NCBI GenBank assembly: GCA_026982415.1 | Contig: JALSHE010000012.1 | Span: 1 to 32,110 of the forward strand | DNA from: Robiginitomaculum sp. | Lineage (GTDB): Bacteria; Pseudomonadota; Alphaproteobacteria; Caulobacterales; Maricaulaceae | Reading direction: 5' to 3' | DNA: 32,110 nt | Shown here: positions 22,420 to 29,889 of the stretch, piece after piece | Position numbering within the stretch: the stretch's first letter is position 1 | Layout: each line of letters opens with the position of its first letter | Notes under the pieces: model-generated | The model's database searches: none | What the model saw: only the letters and a program-made list of their open reading frames with translations | Told to the model about the DNA's origin: nothing | Position numbers and translations under genes: made by a program

Positions 22420-23973
22420 TTATTGCGAAGCCATCTGAATTTTGTTGGCGCGGCGTTTTACCGTTGTCAAATTGACGTTGACGGCTTTGGCTAGGCGCAT
22501 ACCGTAGTCCTTATCCGCGAGGAAAAAATGTGTCACCATGATTTCTTTCACTTCAGAATTTTTCACCTGCCCCAAATCACCAGCAAGGTTGTTGATTAGG
22601 TTGGTTTGTTGCCCGGCGTCTAACGAGCGGTAAAACTCTCCCGCTTGCTTGAACGGCGCTTTAATACTGATGGCCTTTTTTTGCGCTGTGCCAGTAATGA
22701 CATAGGACGCCATTGTGATTTTGGCATTGTCAGAATAAGCATTGTCATTGCGGGTGCGCGATGGTTGGTAATTCACATCTCCGCTTGGCTTGCCAAAATT
22801 CAATGCGCCGTCTTGACTGCCATTACGTACCGTCACACGCGGCGCATTTATAGGCAACATCTGGTAATTGGTACCAACGCGGTAGCGCTGCGTATCAGAA
22901 TATGAGAACAAACGTCCTTGCAAAAGCCGATCAGGCGAAGCGGCTATCCCTGGTACAAAAACACCCGGTGAAAATGCGACTTGCTCGGTTGAGGCAAAGA
23001 AATTGTCCGGCACTTTATTGAGGGTCATCGTACCAATTTTGATGGTTTTGAACACTGAACCTTCTTCGGCCCAATCTTTCGTGGCATCAAAAGGGTTGAA
23101 ATCAAGCTTGCCAATGTCTTTGGGGTCAAGGATAATCGCGTTCAAATCCCATTTAGGATATTTTCCAACCGAAATATCGGCATAGAGAGCTTTAGTCGCA
23201 AAGTTAAAAGGTTTGGCGGCTGCTTCTGAAGCCGTCAGTGTTTTAACACCTTGACGGCTTTTCCAGCGAAACTTGGCAAATACAGTATCTCCGCCTTTGT
23301 TAATCAAACGCAGGGCATGCACCGAATTTCCGTCCATATATTGCAGGCCAGCAGGAGTGCCGAGGTCTGTATAAACTTGGGTGAGCATATTTGTCGATTC
23401 CGGAAGATGGGAGAAAAAGTCGAAAAACCGGTTCGGGTCTTGCTGATTTGTTACTGGGGAAGGTTTTAAGCTATGCACCATATCAGGAAATTTTATCGCA
23501 TCACGAATAAAGAAAACCGGTAGATTATTACCTACCAGGTCCCAATTGCCTTGGTCTGTGTAAAACTTGGTGGCAAACCCGCGTGGATCGCGCAAAGCTT
23601 CGGGCGAGCCTTTTGGGTGGATTACCGTGGACATCCGTACAAATACCGGAGTTGTCTTGCCCCTCTTCGAGAACAGGGACGCTGTAGTATAGTCACTAAT
23701 TTCAGAATTTGTAACCACAAACTCACCCTCAACGCCAGTACCGCGTGCATGCACAACCCGCTCGGGAATACGCTCACGGTCAAAGCGTGCCAGCTTTTCG
23801 ATCAAATGAAAATCTTCCAGCAAAACGCCGCCAAACTCACCTGCAGTTTTAGAGTTTTGGTTGTCAGATACTGGCGCACCAGAATCTTGGGTAAGCTGTG
23901 GGTTTTGTGCAAATGCATTCCCACCTAATATCAAGGTGCTCACTGCCACCGTTAGTAAAAACTTCGTTTTCAT
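22420..23973 (-). CDS. katA: Exported monofunctional heme catalase
   Basis: Decomposes hydrogen peroxide to water and oxygen; 517 aa, small-subunit length. A signal peptide is clear (MKTKFLLTVAVSTLILGGNAFA, cleavage after residue 22), placing the enzyme in the periplasm. Catalytic residues are His75 (RVVHARG) and Asn149 (WDLVGNN), with heme-ligand Tyr358 (FSYSDTQRYR); RFDRERIPERVVH is the family signature. Some usually constant positions differ (ARGTGVEGEF for AKGxGAFGxF, and an insertion-like MSTVIHPKGSPEALRDPRG). ATG 23973 is chosen because GGAG lies 6 nt upstream and the signal peptide begins there. It lies downstream of oxyR on the same strand with its own likely promoter, and upstream of the ankyrin partner. 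The symbol is by family; it might equally be called katB. Confidence 0.93.
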   Translation of the reverse strand: MKTKFLLTVAVSTLILGGNAFAQNPQLTQDSGAPVSDNQNSKTAGEFGGVLLEDFHLIEKLARFDRERIPERVVHARGTGVEGEFVVTNSEISDYTTASLFSKRGKTTPVFVRMSTVIHPKGSPEALRDPRGFATKFYTDQGNWDLVGNNLPVFFIRDAIKFPDMVHSLKPSPVTNQQDPNRFFDFFSHLPESTNMLTQVYTDLGTPAGLQYMDGNSVHALRLINKGGDTVFAKFRWKSRQGVKTLTASEAAAKPFNFATKALYADISVGKYPKWDLNAIILDPKDIGKLDFNPFDATKDWAEEGSVFKTIKIGTMTLNKVPDNFFASTEQVAFSPGVFVPGIAASPDRLLQGRLFSYSDTQRYRVGTNYQMLPINAPRVTVRNGSQDGALNFGKPSGDVNYQPSRTRNDNAYSDNAKITMASYVITGTAQKKAISIKAPFKQAGEFYRSLDAGQQTNLINNLAGDLGQVKNSEVKEIMVTHFFLADKDYGMRLAKAVNVNLTTVKRRANKIQMASQ

Positions 23974-24027
23974 AATAATCTCCGCTAAATTAACATTCAA
24001 AAGCACGGAATGCGCTGTTGCTGTCTC

Positions 24028-24056
24028 TCTATAGAGGTGAAAAAATTGAATTTGAA
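24028..24056 (-). promoter_or_regulatory. Putative catalase promoter
   Basis: On the minus strand TTCAAA (24051-24056) and TATAGA (24028-24033) are spaced by 17 bp, four of six matches each. The minus-10 lies inside the 10-bp palindrome CTCTATAGAG (24027-24036). Transcription would start near 24021, giving a leader of about 48 nt. Confidence 0.4.
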
Positions 24057-24076
24057 ATTGGTAGTTACGATGTGAT

Positions 24077-24095
24077 TTATTGGTAAAACCGATAA
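24077..24095. promoter_or_regulatory. Candidate OxyR/LysR-type site upstream of catalase
   Basis: On the minus strand TTATCGGTTTTACCAATAA is an inverted repeat with seven of nine pairs matching and a T-N11-A core of the LysR type. It lies 20-40 bp upstream of the putative catalase minus-35 and just after the oxyR stop codon, a suitable spot for activation. Confidence 0.45.
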
Positions 24096-24100
24096 GCGTA

Positions 24101-25021
24101 TTATTGCACTAGTAAAGCCAAGTCAGTATTAAGACTCGGTGTAGCAGAAATAAGTTTGGCTAAGGCTATAAGACATGATTTGCGGGGAAAAGACTTGCGA
24201 AAAATTATCCGCACAGTTCTTTTGGGCTTTGGCGAGAAGCGCTTAAGAGAAGTCGAGCCAGTTTGATCATTCAGGGCACCCGTGGCTAATTTGGGTAAGA
24301 ACGTATAGCCCCTACCGGCACGAACCAGTTCAATCACGGTCTGTAACCCCGCATCGCGTAAGTCCGCCTGCCCGCTCACTGACTCGCTGTTTAACTTACA
24401 TAACTCCAAGGTTTGGTCACGTAAACAGTGCCCCTCTGGCAATAACAGCAAATCTTCAGGGTTAATATCGTGGGCTTGAATGCGGGGTTTTTTGCTTAGA
24501 GAATGGGTCGCCGGGCATAACAACAAAAATTCTTCGCTGTACAATTCTATTTCTTCGATGTTTTCAGGTGGAATTTCTGTCGCGATTATAGCAGCATCAA
24601 TTGTAAAGTTGGCCAACATTGCATACAATGCTTCCGTCTTGTCTTCATGTAACGAAAGAGCCAATTTAGGGTGATCCGTAAGGGCTTGAGATAGAAAATG
24701 CGGAACCAAATAGGGGGCAATTGTCGGAATAATACCAAGTTTCAACTCTCCGCACAAAATACCTGATTGAGCCGCCGCCATGTTCTCAATATTTTGCGCA
24801 TGAACCATGATTTGCCGAGCTTCATCAATAACTTTCTCGCCAATAGGCGTTATATTGACACCCCGCGTTGTGCGCTCAAATATAGTGATTTGGAGCCGAT
24901 CTTCCAGCTTTTTTATTTGGCCGCTCAGGGTTGGCTGGGAAATAAACACCGCATCCGCTGCCTTGCCGAAATGCTGATGTTCGGCCACAGCTACAAGATA
25001 TTTTAGGTCTTTTAAGTTCAT
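24101..25021 (-). CDS. oxyR: OxyR hydrogen-peroxide-sensing LysR regulator
   Basis: LysR-family transcription activator, 306 aa, cytosolic. The N-terminal helix-turn-helix FGKAADAVFISQPTLSGQIKKLE is given in parts: FGKAADAVF and SQPTLSGQIKKLE (about 18-40). The redox switch is intact: Cys199 (PEGHCLRDQ) and Cys208 (LELCKL), at exactly the E. coli OxyR numbers. NLKDLKYLVAVAEHQHF and GIIPTIAPYLVPH also match OxyR. It lies upstream of the catalase in the same direction, so the catalase is its obvious target. The Shine-Dalgarno is weak (GAGCC) and the putative promoter lies close to the start codon. A Fur-family-like box overlaps that promoter. Confidence 0.95.
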   Translation of the reverse strand: MNLKDLKYLVAVAEHQHFGKAADAVFISQPTLSGQIKKLEDRLQITIFERTTRGVNITPIGEKVIDEARQIMVHAQNIENMAAAQSGILCGELKLGIIPTIAPYLVPHFLSQALTDHPKLALSLHEDKTEALYAMLANFTIDAAIIATEIPPENIEEIELYSEEFLLLCPATHSLSKKPRIQAHDINPEDLLLLPEGHCLRDQTLELCKLNSESVSGQADLRDAGLQTVIELVRAGRGYTFLPKLATGALNDQTGSTSLKRFSPKPKRTVRIIFRKSFPRKSCLIALAKLISATPSLNTDLALLVQ

Positions 25022-25031
25022 GATGGCTCAT

Positions 25032-25047
25032 ATTATAACCATTCTAA
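25032..25047. promoter_or_regulatory. Fur-family-like 7-1-7 box over the oxyR minus-10
   Basis: TTATAAC-C-ATTCTAA (25033-25047) has one half site identical to the peroxiredoxin operator and the other differing at two of seven positions. On the minus strand it overlaps TATAAT (25032-25037), a perfect minus-10 hexamer for oxyR about 10 nt before its ATG. No good minus-35 was seen. Confidence 0.4.
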
Positions 25048-25201
25048 AAATAAAAGATACGGAATAATTTAGAGTGTTCCATAATTTATCCCCCAGCACA
25101 AAAATTGGGTTCAGATATTTCGCCTCCCCGGCATTTGTCCATAATAAAGCACGGGGCAGGAAACTGTAAGAAAGAAAACAACCCGATTGGAAGCGGAAAG
25201 T

Positions 25202-26467
25202 TTAAGAAGCTTTACCTGCCTTTTTATTTTTGTTTGCATATATTAACAATGGTTTAGCACTACCGTTTACGACTTCGGCGTTAATGACGACCTCTTCTAC
25301 ACCTTCGAATGTCGGTAGGTCGTACATGGTATCCAACAAGATGCTCTCCATAATCGAGCGCAAACCACGGGCGCCTGTTTTACGTTTGATAGCTCGCCCA
25401 GCGATAGCCTTCAATGCACTCTCGTTAAAGCTGAGGCGGACATTTTCCATATCAAACATCAATTGGTACTGCTTAACTAACGCGTTTTTCGGCTGGCTTA
25501 GAATAGTGACCAATGCCGCTTCGTCGAGATTGGTCAGAGTAGCAATGACGGGTAAACGGCCAACGAACTCAGGAATAAGACCGAATTTCACCAAATCTTC
25601 TGGCTCGATGTCTTTAAGGATTTCGCCAGTATCGCGGTCTTCTTCCTCTTTAAGTTCGCCGCCAAAACCAATACTGACGGAATTACCGCGCGCGGCAATT
25701 ACTTTTTCAAGCCCGGCAAAGGCACCGCCAACCACAAACAAAATATTAGTGGTATCGACTTGTAAAAACTCCTGTTGCGGATGTTTACGCCCACCTTGCG
25801 GGGGTACTGAGGCAACCGTGCCTTCCATAATCTTCAAAAGGGCTTGCTGCACGCCCTCACCTGAAACATCACGCGTGATTGAGGGGTTATCGGATTTGCG
25901 GCTAATCTTATCGACCTCGTCAATATAGACAATGCCGCGTTGCGCCCGCTCCACATTGTAATCGGCGGATTGCAGTAGCTTCAAAATGATATTTTCAACA
26001 TCTTCGCCCACATACCCAGCTTCGGTCAACGTAGTGGCATCGGCCATTGTGAACGGTACATCCAAAATGCGCGCCAAAGTTTGCGCCAACAGCGTTTTAC
26101 CGCAACCAGTTGGCCCGATGAGCATAATATTTGATTTAGCCAGCTCAACATCACCTGGCTTGCCCGCATGGTTTAAGCGCTTATAATGATTGTGGACGGC
26201 AACGGAAAGAACCCGCTTGGCGTAATTCTGCCCGATAACGTAATCGTTCAGTGTATCGCAAATTTCTTGCGGAGTTGGCACGCCCTCTTTGGCATCCCCC
26301 GCACTGGTTTTACCCTCTTCGCGGATAATATCCATACACAGCTCGACACATTCATCACAGATGAATACCGTCGGCCCGGCGATTAGTTTGCGAACCTCAT
26401 GCTGGCTTTTGCCGCAAAAGGAACAATACAGTGTATTTTTTGCGTCTGTACTGTTTGACTTGCTCAT
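25202..26467 (-). CDS. clpX: ClpX, ATPase subunit of the ClpXP protease
   Basis: AAA+ unfoldase that feeds substrates to ClpP; 421 aa, normal length. The N-terminal zinc-binding domain has Cys15, Cys18, Cys37 and Cys40 (YCSFCGK ... [10 protein letters not shown]). Walker A is GPTGCGKT (118-125), Walker B IVYIDEVD (179-186), with the pore loop GYVG (151-154), the RKH loop ([10 protein letters not shown]) and sensor-2 region [10 protein letters not shown]. The ClpP-docking IGF-type loop is present as SIGFGGEL. It is downstream of clpP on the same strand, 171 bp apart, as is usual in alphaproteobacteria. Downstream the usual neighbour lon is displaced by the oxyR-catalase-ankyrin cassette. Confidence 0.98.
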   Translation of the reverse strand: MSKSNSTDAKNTLYCSFCGKSQHEVRKLIAGPTVFICDECVELCMDIIREEGKTSAGDAKEGVPTPQEICDTLNDYVIGQNYAKRVLSVAVHNHYKRLNHAGKPGDVELAKSNIMLIGPTGCGKTLLAQTLARILDVPFTMADATTLTEAGYVGEDVENIILKLLQSADYNVERAQRGIVYIDEVDKISRKSDNPSITRDVSGEGVQQALLKIMEGTVASVPPQGGRKHPQQEFLQVDTTNILFVVGGAFAGLEKVIAARGNSVSIGFGGELKEEEDRDTGEILKDIEPEDLVKFGLIPEFVGRLPVIATLTNLDEAALVTILSQPKNALVKQYQLMFDMENVRLSFNESALKAIAGRAIKRKTGARGLRSIMESILLDTMYDLPTFEGVEEVVINAEVVNGSAKPLLIYANKNKKAGKAS

Positions 26468-26638
26468 GTCGCTTCCACTTCTCTTTTTTTCTTATTTATT
26501 TACCGCTTTGTTTATGTTCTGTGCAAGGGCTATGCCGCATTATATAGTCAGATTTGTCCTCAAATACGACATTTTTCTCAAGAAACCCTCATTTATTCCC
26601 ATATAAAAACACTTCTTAGTTAATTCACCCGCTGCTGG

Positions 26639-27259
26639 CTACTTTTTCGCTTCACTCCGTGATGAGTAAACATGATCAACAATACCGAATTCCATAGCCT
26701 CATCCGCCGTCATAAAGAAGTCCCTGTCCAGAGTTTTCTCGATAACAGAATATTTCTTACCCGTATGTTTCACATAAACTTCGTTCAGGCGTTTCTTAAG
26801 CGCCAGAATATCTTCCGCATGGCGCTGTATATCGGAGGCCTGCCCCCGATAGCCGCCTGACGGTTGATGTACCATGATGCGGGCGTTCGGTAGAGCGATC
26901 CGCATATCTGGATGGCCTGCACAGAGCAGCAATGACCCCATAGAGGCGGCCTGCCCCATACATACGGTGGAAACTGGGGATTTGATGTATTGCATGGTAT
27001 CATAAATCGCCATGCCGGAGGTAACGACCCCGCCCGGTGAATTGATATACATATAGATTTCTTTTTTCGGGTTTTCAGATTCCAAAAACAAAAGCTGCGC
27101 CGTAATCGACATAGCCATGGCATCATCAACAGGCCCGGTTAGAAAAATAATCCGGTCTTTGAGCATACGCGAATAAATATCAAAGGCACGCTCGCCCCGG
27201 CTGGTTTGCTCGATAACGGTTGGCACCAAATAAGAGATGGTTTCGTAAGGGTCTTGCAT
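26639..27259 (-). CDS. clpP: ClpP protease proteolytic subunit
   Basis: Serine peptidase forming the tetradecameric chamber of ClpXP; 206 aa, normal length. The catalytic triad is Ser106 ([12 protein letters not shown]), His131 (IMVHQPSGG) and Asp180 (TLDRDFFM). [21 protein letters not shown], read here as INSPGG and SGMAIYDTM, is the oxyanion-region signature. AAGGA precedes the ATG at the right distance. The gene starts a clpP-clpX unit; a terminator between it and the upstream sqr gene (118 bp) is not obvious. Such ClpXP controls the cell cycle regulators in alphaproteobacteria (established in Caulobacter). Confidence 0.98.
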   Translation of the reverse strand: MQDPYETISYLVPTVIEQTSRGERAFDIYSRMLKDRIIFLTGPVDDAMAMSITAQLLFLESENPKKEIYMYINSPGGVVTSGMAIYDTMQYIKSPVSTVCMGQAASMGSLLLCAGHPDMRIALPNARIMVHQPSGGYRGQASDIQRHAEDILALKKRLNEVYVKHTGKKYSVIEKTLDRDFFMTADEAMEFGIVDHVYSSRSEAKK

Positions 27260-27377
27260 AGTTTATTCCTTGTATAGTTATAAAGACTACAAAGCAGCCA
27301 TGATTCTACGCCCACACTCGCGCGTAATAGTTACCTCAATGTTTATATTAAAAATTTTTATTCAAGTGGCACGAAAT

Positions 27378-28646
27378 TTATTTCAATTTATGCATCTTGA
27401 GTAAACTAGATGAAACTTTCTCAAATGCTGATGTTGGTTTACCTTTGGACAGGCGTTTCAAGAATAATTTCTCAAACGCGACTTTGGCTGTGTGCACCCA
27501 TTTACCGTCTGCGGCCCAATTGACATTGCGCGGCGGGATTTGTGGTTGGGCTACGAACATAACGCCGCCGTCGCCGAAATCGGCCAGGCAGATTGCGTTC
27601 CATGTGGCCTCGGCGGTAGCTTCGCCGCCGCGCAGGATTGCGGCGATATTGTCTGTGGCGGCATGGGCCATGCTTTCGATCATATAGCCAGTTTTAGGCA
27701 CACCAACCGGTACCAAAGAATTGCCCATAGGCGGAATGGCGATACACACGCCGATACCGTAAATCTCTGGATATTTTTCGTTACGCTGGTTTTTATCCAC
27801 AAACACAAAGCCCGCAGGATTGACCAAACCGTCCAACCCTTGCAAAGCATCAATACCTTTGAACGGTGGTAGCATCATGGAATAAGAGAAATCCAATTCA
27901 TGCTTTTCTTTCACGTCTTCGGTGGTCGCCATTTCGTCAATGTACATTTTGTCTTTGCCGATTTTAGTCACCTTAGCATTGGTCACCCAACCGATATGGC
28001 GCTCGCGCATTTCGGCCTCTAGCAAGCCTTTGGTATTACCGACACCGTCCAGGCCCAAATGCCCGATATATGGCTCGGCGGTCACGAATGTCATTTTGAC
28101 TTTATCGCGGATTTTACGGCGCTTAAGCTCTGTATCAATAATCATCGCCGTTTCGTAAGCAGGGCCGTAGCAAGACGCACCCTGCACAGCGCCAACGATA
28201 ATCGGGCCCGGGTTTTTGCAGAACTCTTCAAAGGCGATATAGCCCTCTTCCGCGTGGTCAATATGACAAACGGAATGTGTATTGTATTTTGGCCCTAAAC
28301 CTTCGATAGCACCGTATGCCAGTGTCGGGCCTGTAGCTATAACCAAATAATCATATTCGACCTTACGGCCAGATTGGCAATGAATAGTCTTATTGTCTGG
28401 GTCTAACTTGGTGGCTGCATCAACAATAAACTCAATGCCTTTTTTCTTCATGGGCTTAACCAAATCAATAGTGATCTTCTCGCGGGTACGCCACCCAACG
28501 ATAACCCACGGATTGGACGGAACGAACTGGTAAAAATCAATATCGTTAATGACGATAACTTCGTCTTCCTTGCGGCATTTCTCTTTCATCTCATAAGCGC
28601 AACCTACGCCGCCAAGCCCTGCTCCTAAAATTACTATTCTGGCCAT
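27378..28646 (-). CDS. sqr: Sulfide:quinone oxidoreductase
   Basis: Membrane-associated flavoprotein oxidising sulfide to sulfane sulfur and passing electrons to quinone; 422 aa. The FAD motif GAGLGG (8-13) opens the protein. The three redox cysteines of SQR are all present: Cys127 (HSVCHIDHAEE), Cys159 (GASCYGPAYE) and Cys353 (NAICLADFG), matching Cys128/160/356 of the Acidithiobacillus ferrooxidans enzyme, with which it is nearly colinear (VPSNPWV, EPYIGHLGLDGVG, PKTGYMIESM, KWVHTAKVAFEK). The C-terminal basic amphipathic region (WVHTAKVAFEKLFLKRLSKGK) fits membrane association. It is divergent from the RND adaptor. Three 13-bp direct repeats sit directly before its start codon and may be regulatory. 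Confidence 0.93.
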   Translation of the reverse strand: MARIVILGAGLGGVGCAYEMKEKCRKEDEVIVINDIDFYQFVPSNPWVIVGWRTREKITIDLVKPMKKKGIEFIVDAATKLDPDNKTIHCQSGRKVEYDYLVIATGPTLAYGAIEGLGPKYNTHSVCHIDHAEEGYIAFEEFCKNPGPIIVGAVQGASCYGPAYETAMIIDTELKRRKIRDKVKMTFVTAEPYIGHLGLDGVGNTKGLLEAEMRERHIGWVTNAKVTKIGKDKMYIDEMATTEDVKEKHELDFSYSMMLPPFKGIDALQGLDGLVNPAGFVFVDKNQRNEKYPEIYGIGVCIAIPPMGNSLVPVGVPKTGYMIESMAHAATDNIAAILRGGEATAEATWNAICLADFGDGGVMFVAQPQIPPRNVNWAADGKWVHTAKVAFEKLFLKRLSKGKPTSAFEKVSSSLLKMHKLK

Positions 28647-28659
28647 ATTTCCCTCTTAT

Positions 28660-28698
28660 CCTATTCTAGATTTCTATTCTTGACTTCCACTCTTGATT
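28660..28698. repeat. Three 13-bp tandem repeats upstream of sqr
   Basis: Consecutive units CCTATTCTAGATT, TCTATTCTTGACT and TCCACTCTTGATT share the pattern TCYAYTCTWGAYT in exact 13-bp register. Partial units flank both sides (28647-28659 and 28699-28711). They lie 14-52 bp before the sqr start codon, in its leader or promoter. Confidence 0.6.
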
Positions 28699-28864
28699 CG
28701 TATTGTTATATGCTTAAATTTGCGTTCTTGCGCAATTAGGCAATTTGTCGCATGTTCAAGGCAGATATATTCTGCTAGCGATAAGAACAAACAAGATAAC
28801 GCCATTGCACCAATAAATAAAGCCAAACAACAAATATTTTATAGAAAGTTGTGGAAACAGAAAA
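28699..28864. promoter_or_regulatory. Divergent promoter region between sqr and the RND operon
   Basis: About 165 bp of AT-rich DNA without genes. It includes TTGCGTTCTTGCGCAA (28720-28735), an inverted repeat TTGCG-N6-CGCAA near the middle, a possible operator. No convincing minus-35/minus-10 pair could be singled out for either direction. Confidence 0.35.
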
Positions 28865-29887
28865 ATGAAGAATTTTAAACGAAACACCATAATCACACTC
28901 GCCGTACTTGGCGCAATCTTAACGGCAACACCCAGCTTTGCGCAAAGCCCAACGACGCTCACGGTTAGCAAGGATGTGATAACTGACTACCGCCCGGTGG
29001 TCGCACGGCTAGAATCGAGCGACACGGCCACAGTTCGCGCTCGCATCCCCGGCATTATTGTCCGTCTAGATATTGACGAGGGGACTGTGGTTAAGAAAGG
29101 TCAAATCATAGCCACCATTCGCGATGAGAGCCTTAACCCCGGGATCGCCGCACTAGATGCCAAGATCAACGGCATAGAAAAACAATTAGCACAATATAAA
29201 ACCGAGCTGGCTCAGGCCGAAAAGCTATTCGAGCGCGGCTTTGTGGCGACCACCAAACGCGACCAAGCCCAAACGGCAGTCGACATTACAGCCAAAGAAC
29301 TAAGCGGCACCAAATCCCAACGCAGCGCCCTTGCTGCACAGCGGGGCAAAGGTGTAATCCGCGCCCCCGCAGACGCCCGCGTCACTCAGGTCAATGTATC
29401 CAAAGGTAGCGCCGTATCGCCGGGCGAGGTCATCGCCAATATGGCAACTCTGGACGGTGTCGTGCGCTTGTCCCTGCCCGAGCGCCACGCCGGGCAAATC
29501 AAAGAAGGCGAAATCATCTCTTTGCGCCTACCCGCGCGCGGCGGCGAAACCCACCAAGCGACAATTACCAAGGTTTATCCCGAACTGCGCGGCGGCAATG
29601 TTATCGCAGATGCCGTGGTTGACGGAGGGCTTTCGGCATTGGTCGGAGAACGTATTGATGTGTTGGCACCAGTCGGTGAGCGGCTGGCTCTGCGTATCCC
29701 CAAATCTTTTGTAACCACGCGCTACGGCATAGATTTTGTCCGTGTCCATGTTGGCGAATTGACGATTGACGCGCCTATTACGCTGGCCAACCCCAAAGCA
29801 GATGCGGACGGTTTTGTCGAAGTTCTGGCCGGGCTACACGACGGCGACACTATTGAAACACCTTCAACCAATAAATCTGGGCACTAG
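28865..29887 (+). CDS. RND efflux periplasmic adaptor (membrane fusion protein)
   Basis: HlyD/AcrA-type adaptor, 340 aa, linking an inner-membrane RND pump to an outer-membrane channel. It has a Sec signal peptide (cleavage after AFA, residue 26). A biotinyl-lipoyl half-motif (ARIPGIIVRLDIDEGTVVKK, 56-75) is followed by a coiled-coil hairpin (about 97-155: ALDAKINGIEKQL to DITAKELSG), the second lipoyl half (GVIRAPADARVTQVNVSKGS) and beta-barrel/membrane-proximal domains. There is no lipobox cysteine, so it is a soluble periplasmic form. Its stop is only 2 bp before the pump's ATG, a coupled operon. It is divergent from sqr. Confidence 0.9.
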   Translation: MKNFKRNTIITLAVLGAILTATPSFAQSPTTLTVSKDVITDYRPVVARLESSDTATVRARIPGIIVRLDIDEGTVVKKGQIIATIRDESLNPGIAALDAKINGIEKQLAQYKTELAQAEKLFERGFVATTKRDQAQTAVDITAKELSGTKSQRSALAAQRGKGVIRAPADARVTQVNVSKGSAVSPGEVIANMATLDGVVRLSLPERHAGQIKEGEIISLRLPARGGETHQATITKVYPELRGGNVIADAVVDGGLSALVGERIDVLAPVGERLALRIPKSFVTTRYGIDFVRVHVGELTIDAPITLANPKADADGFVEVLAGLHDGDTIETPSTNKSGH

Positions 29888-29889
29888 CC

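Noticed and set aside
24027-24036. CTCTATAGAG palindrome as an OxyR site
   Set aside because: OxyR half sites (ATAG...CTAT) need the opposite order and spacing; this is more simply the catalase minus-10 region.
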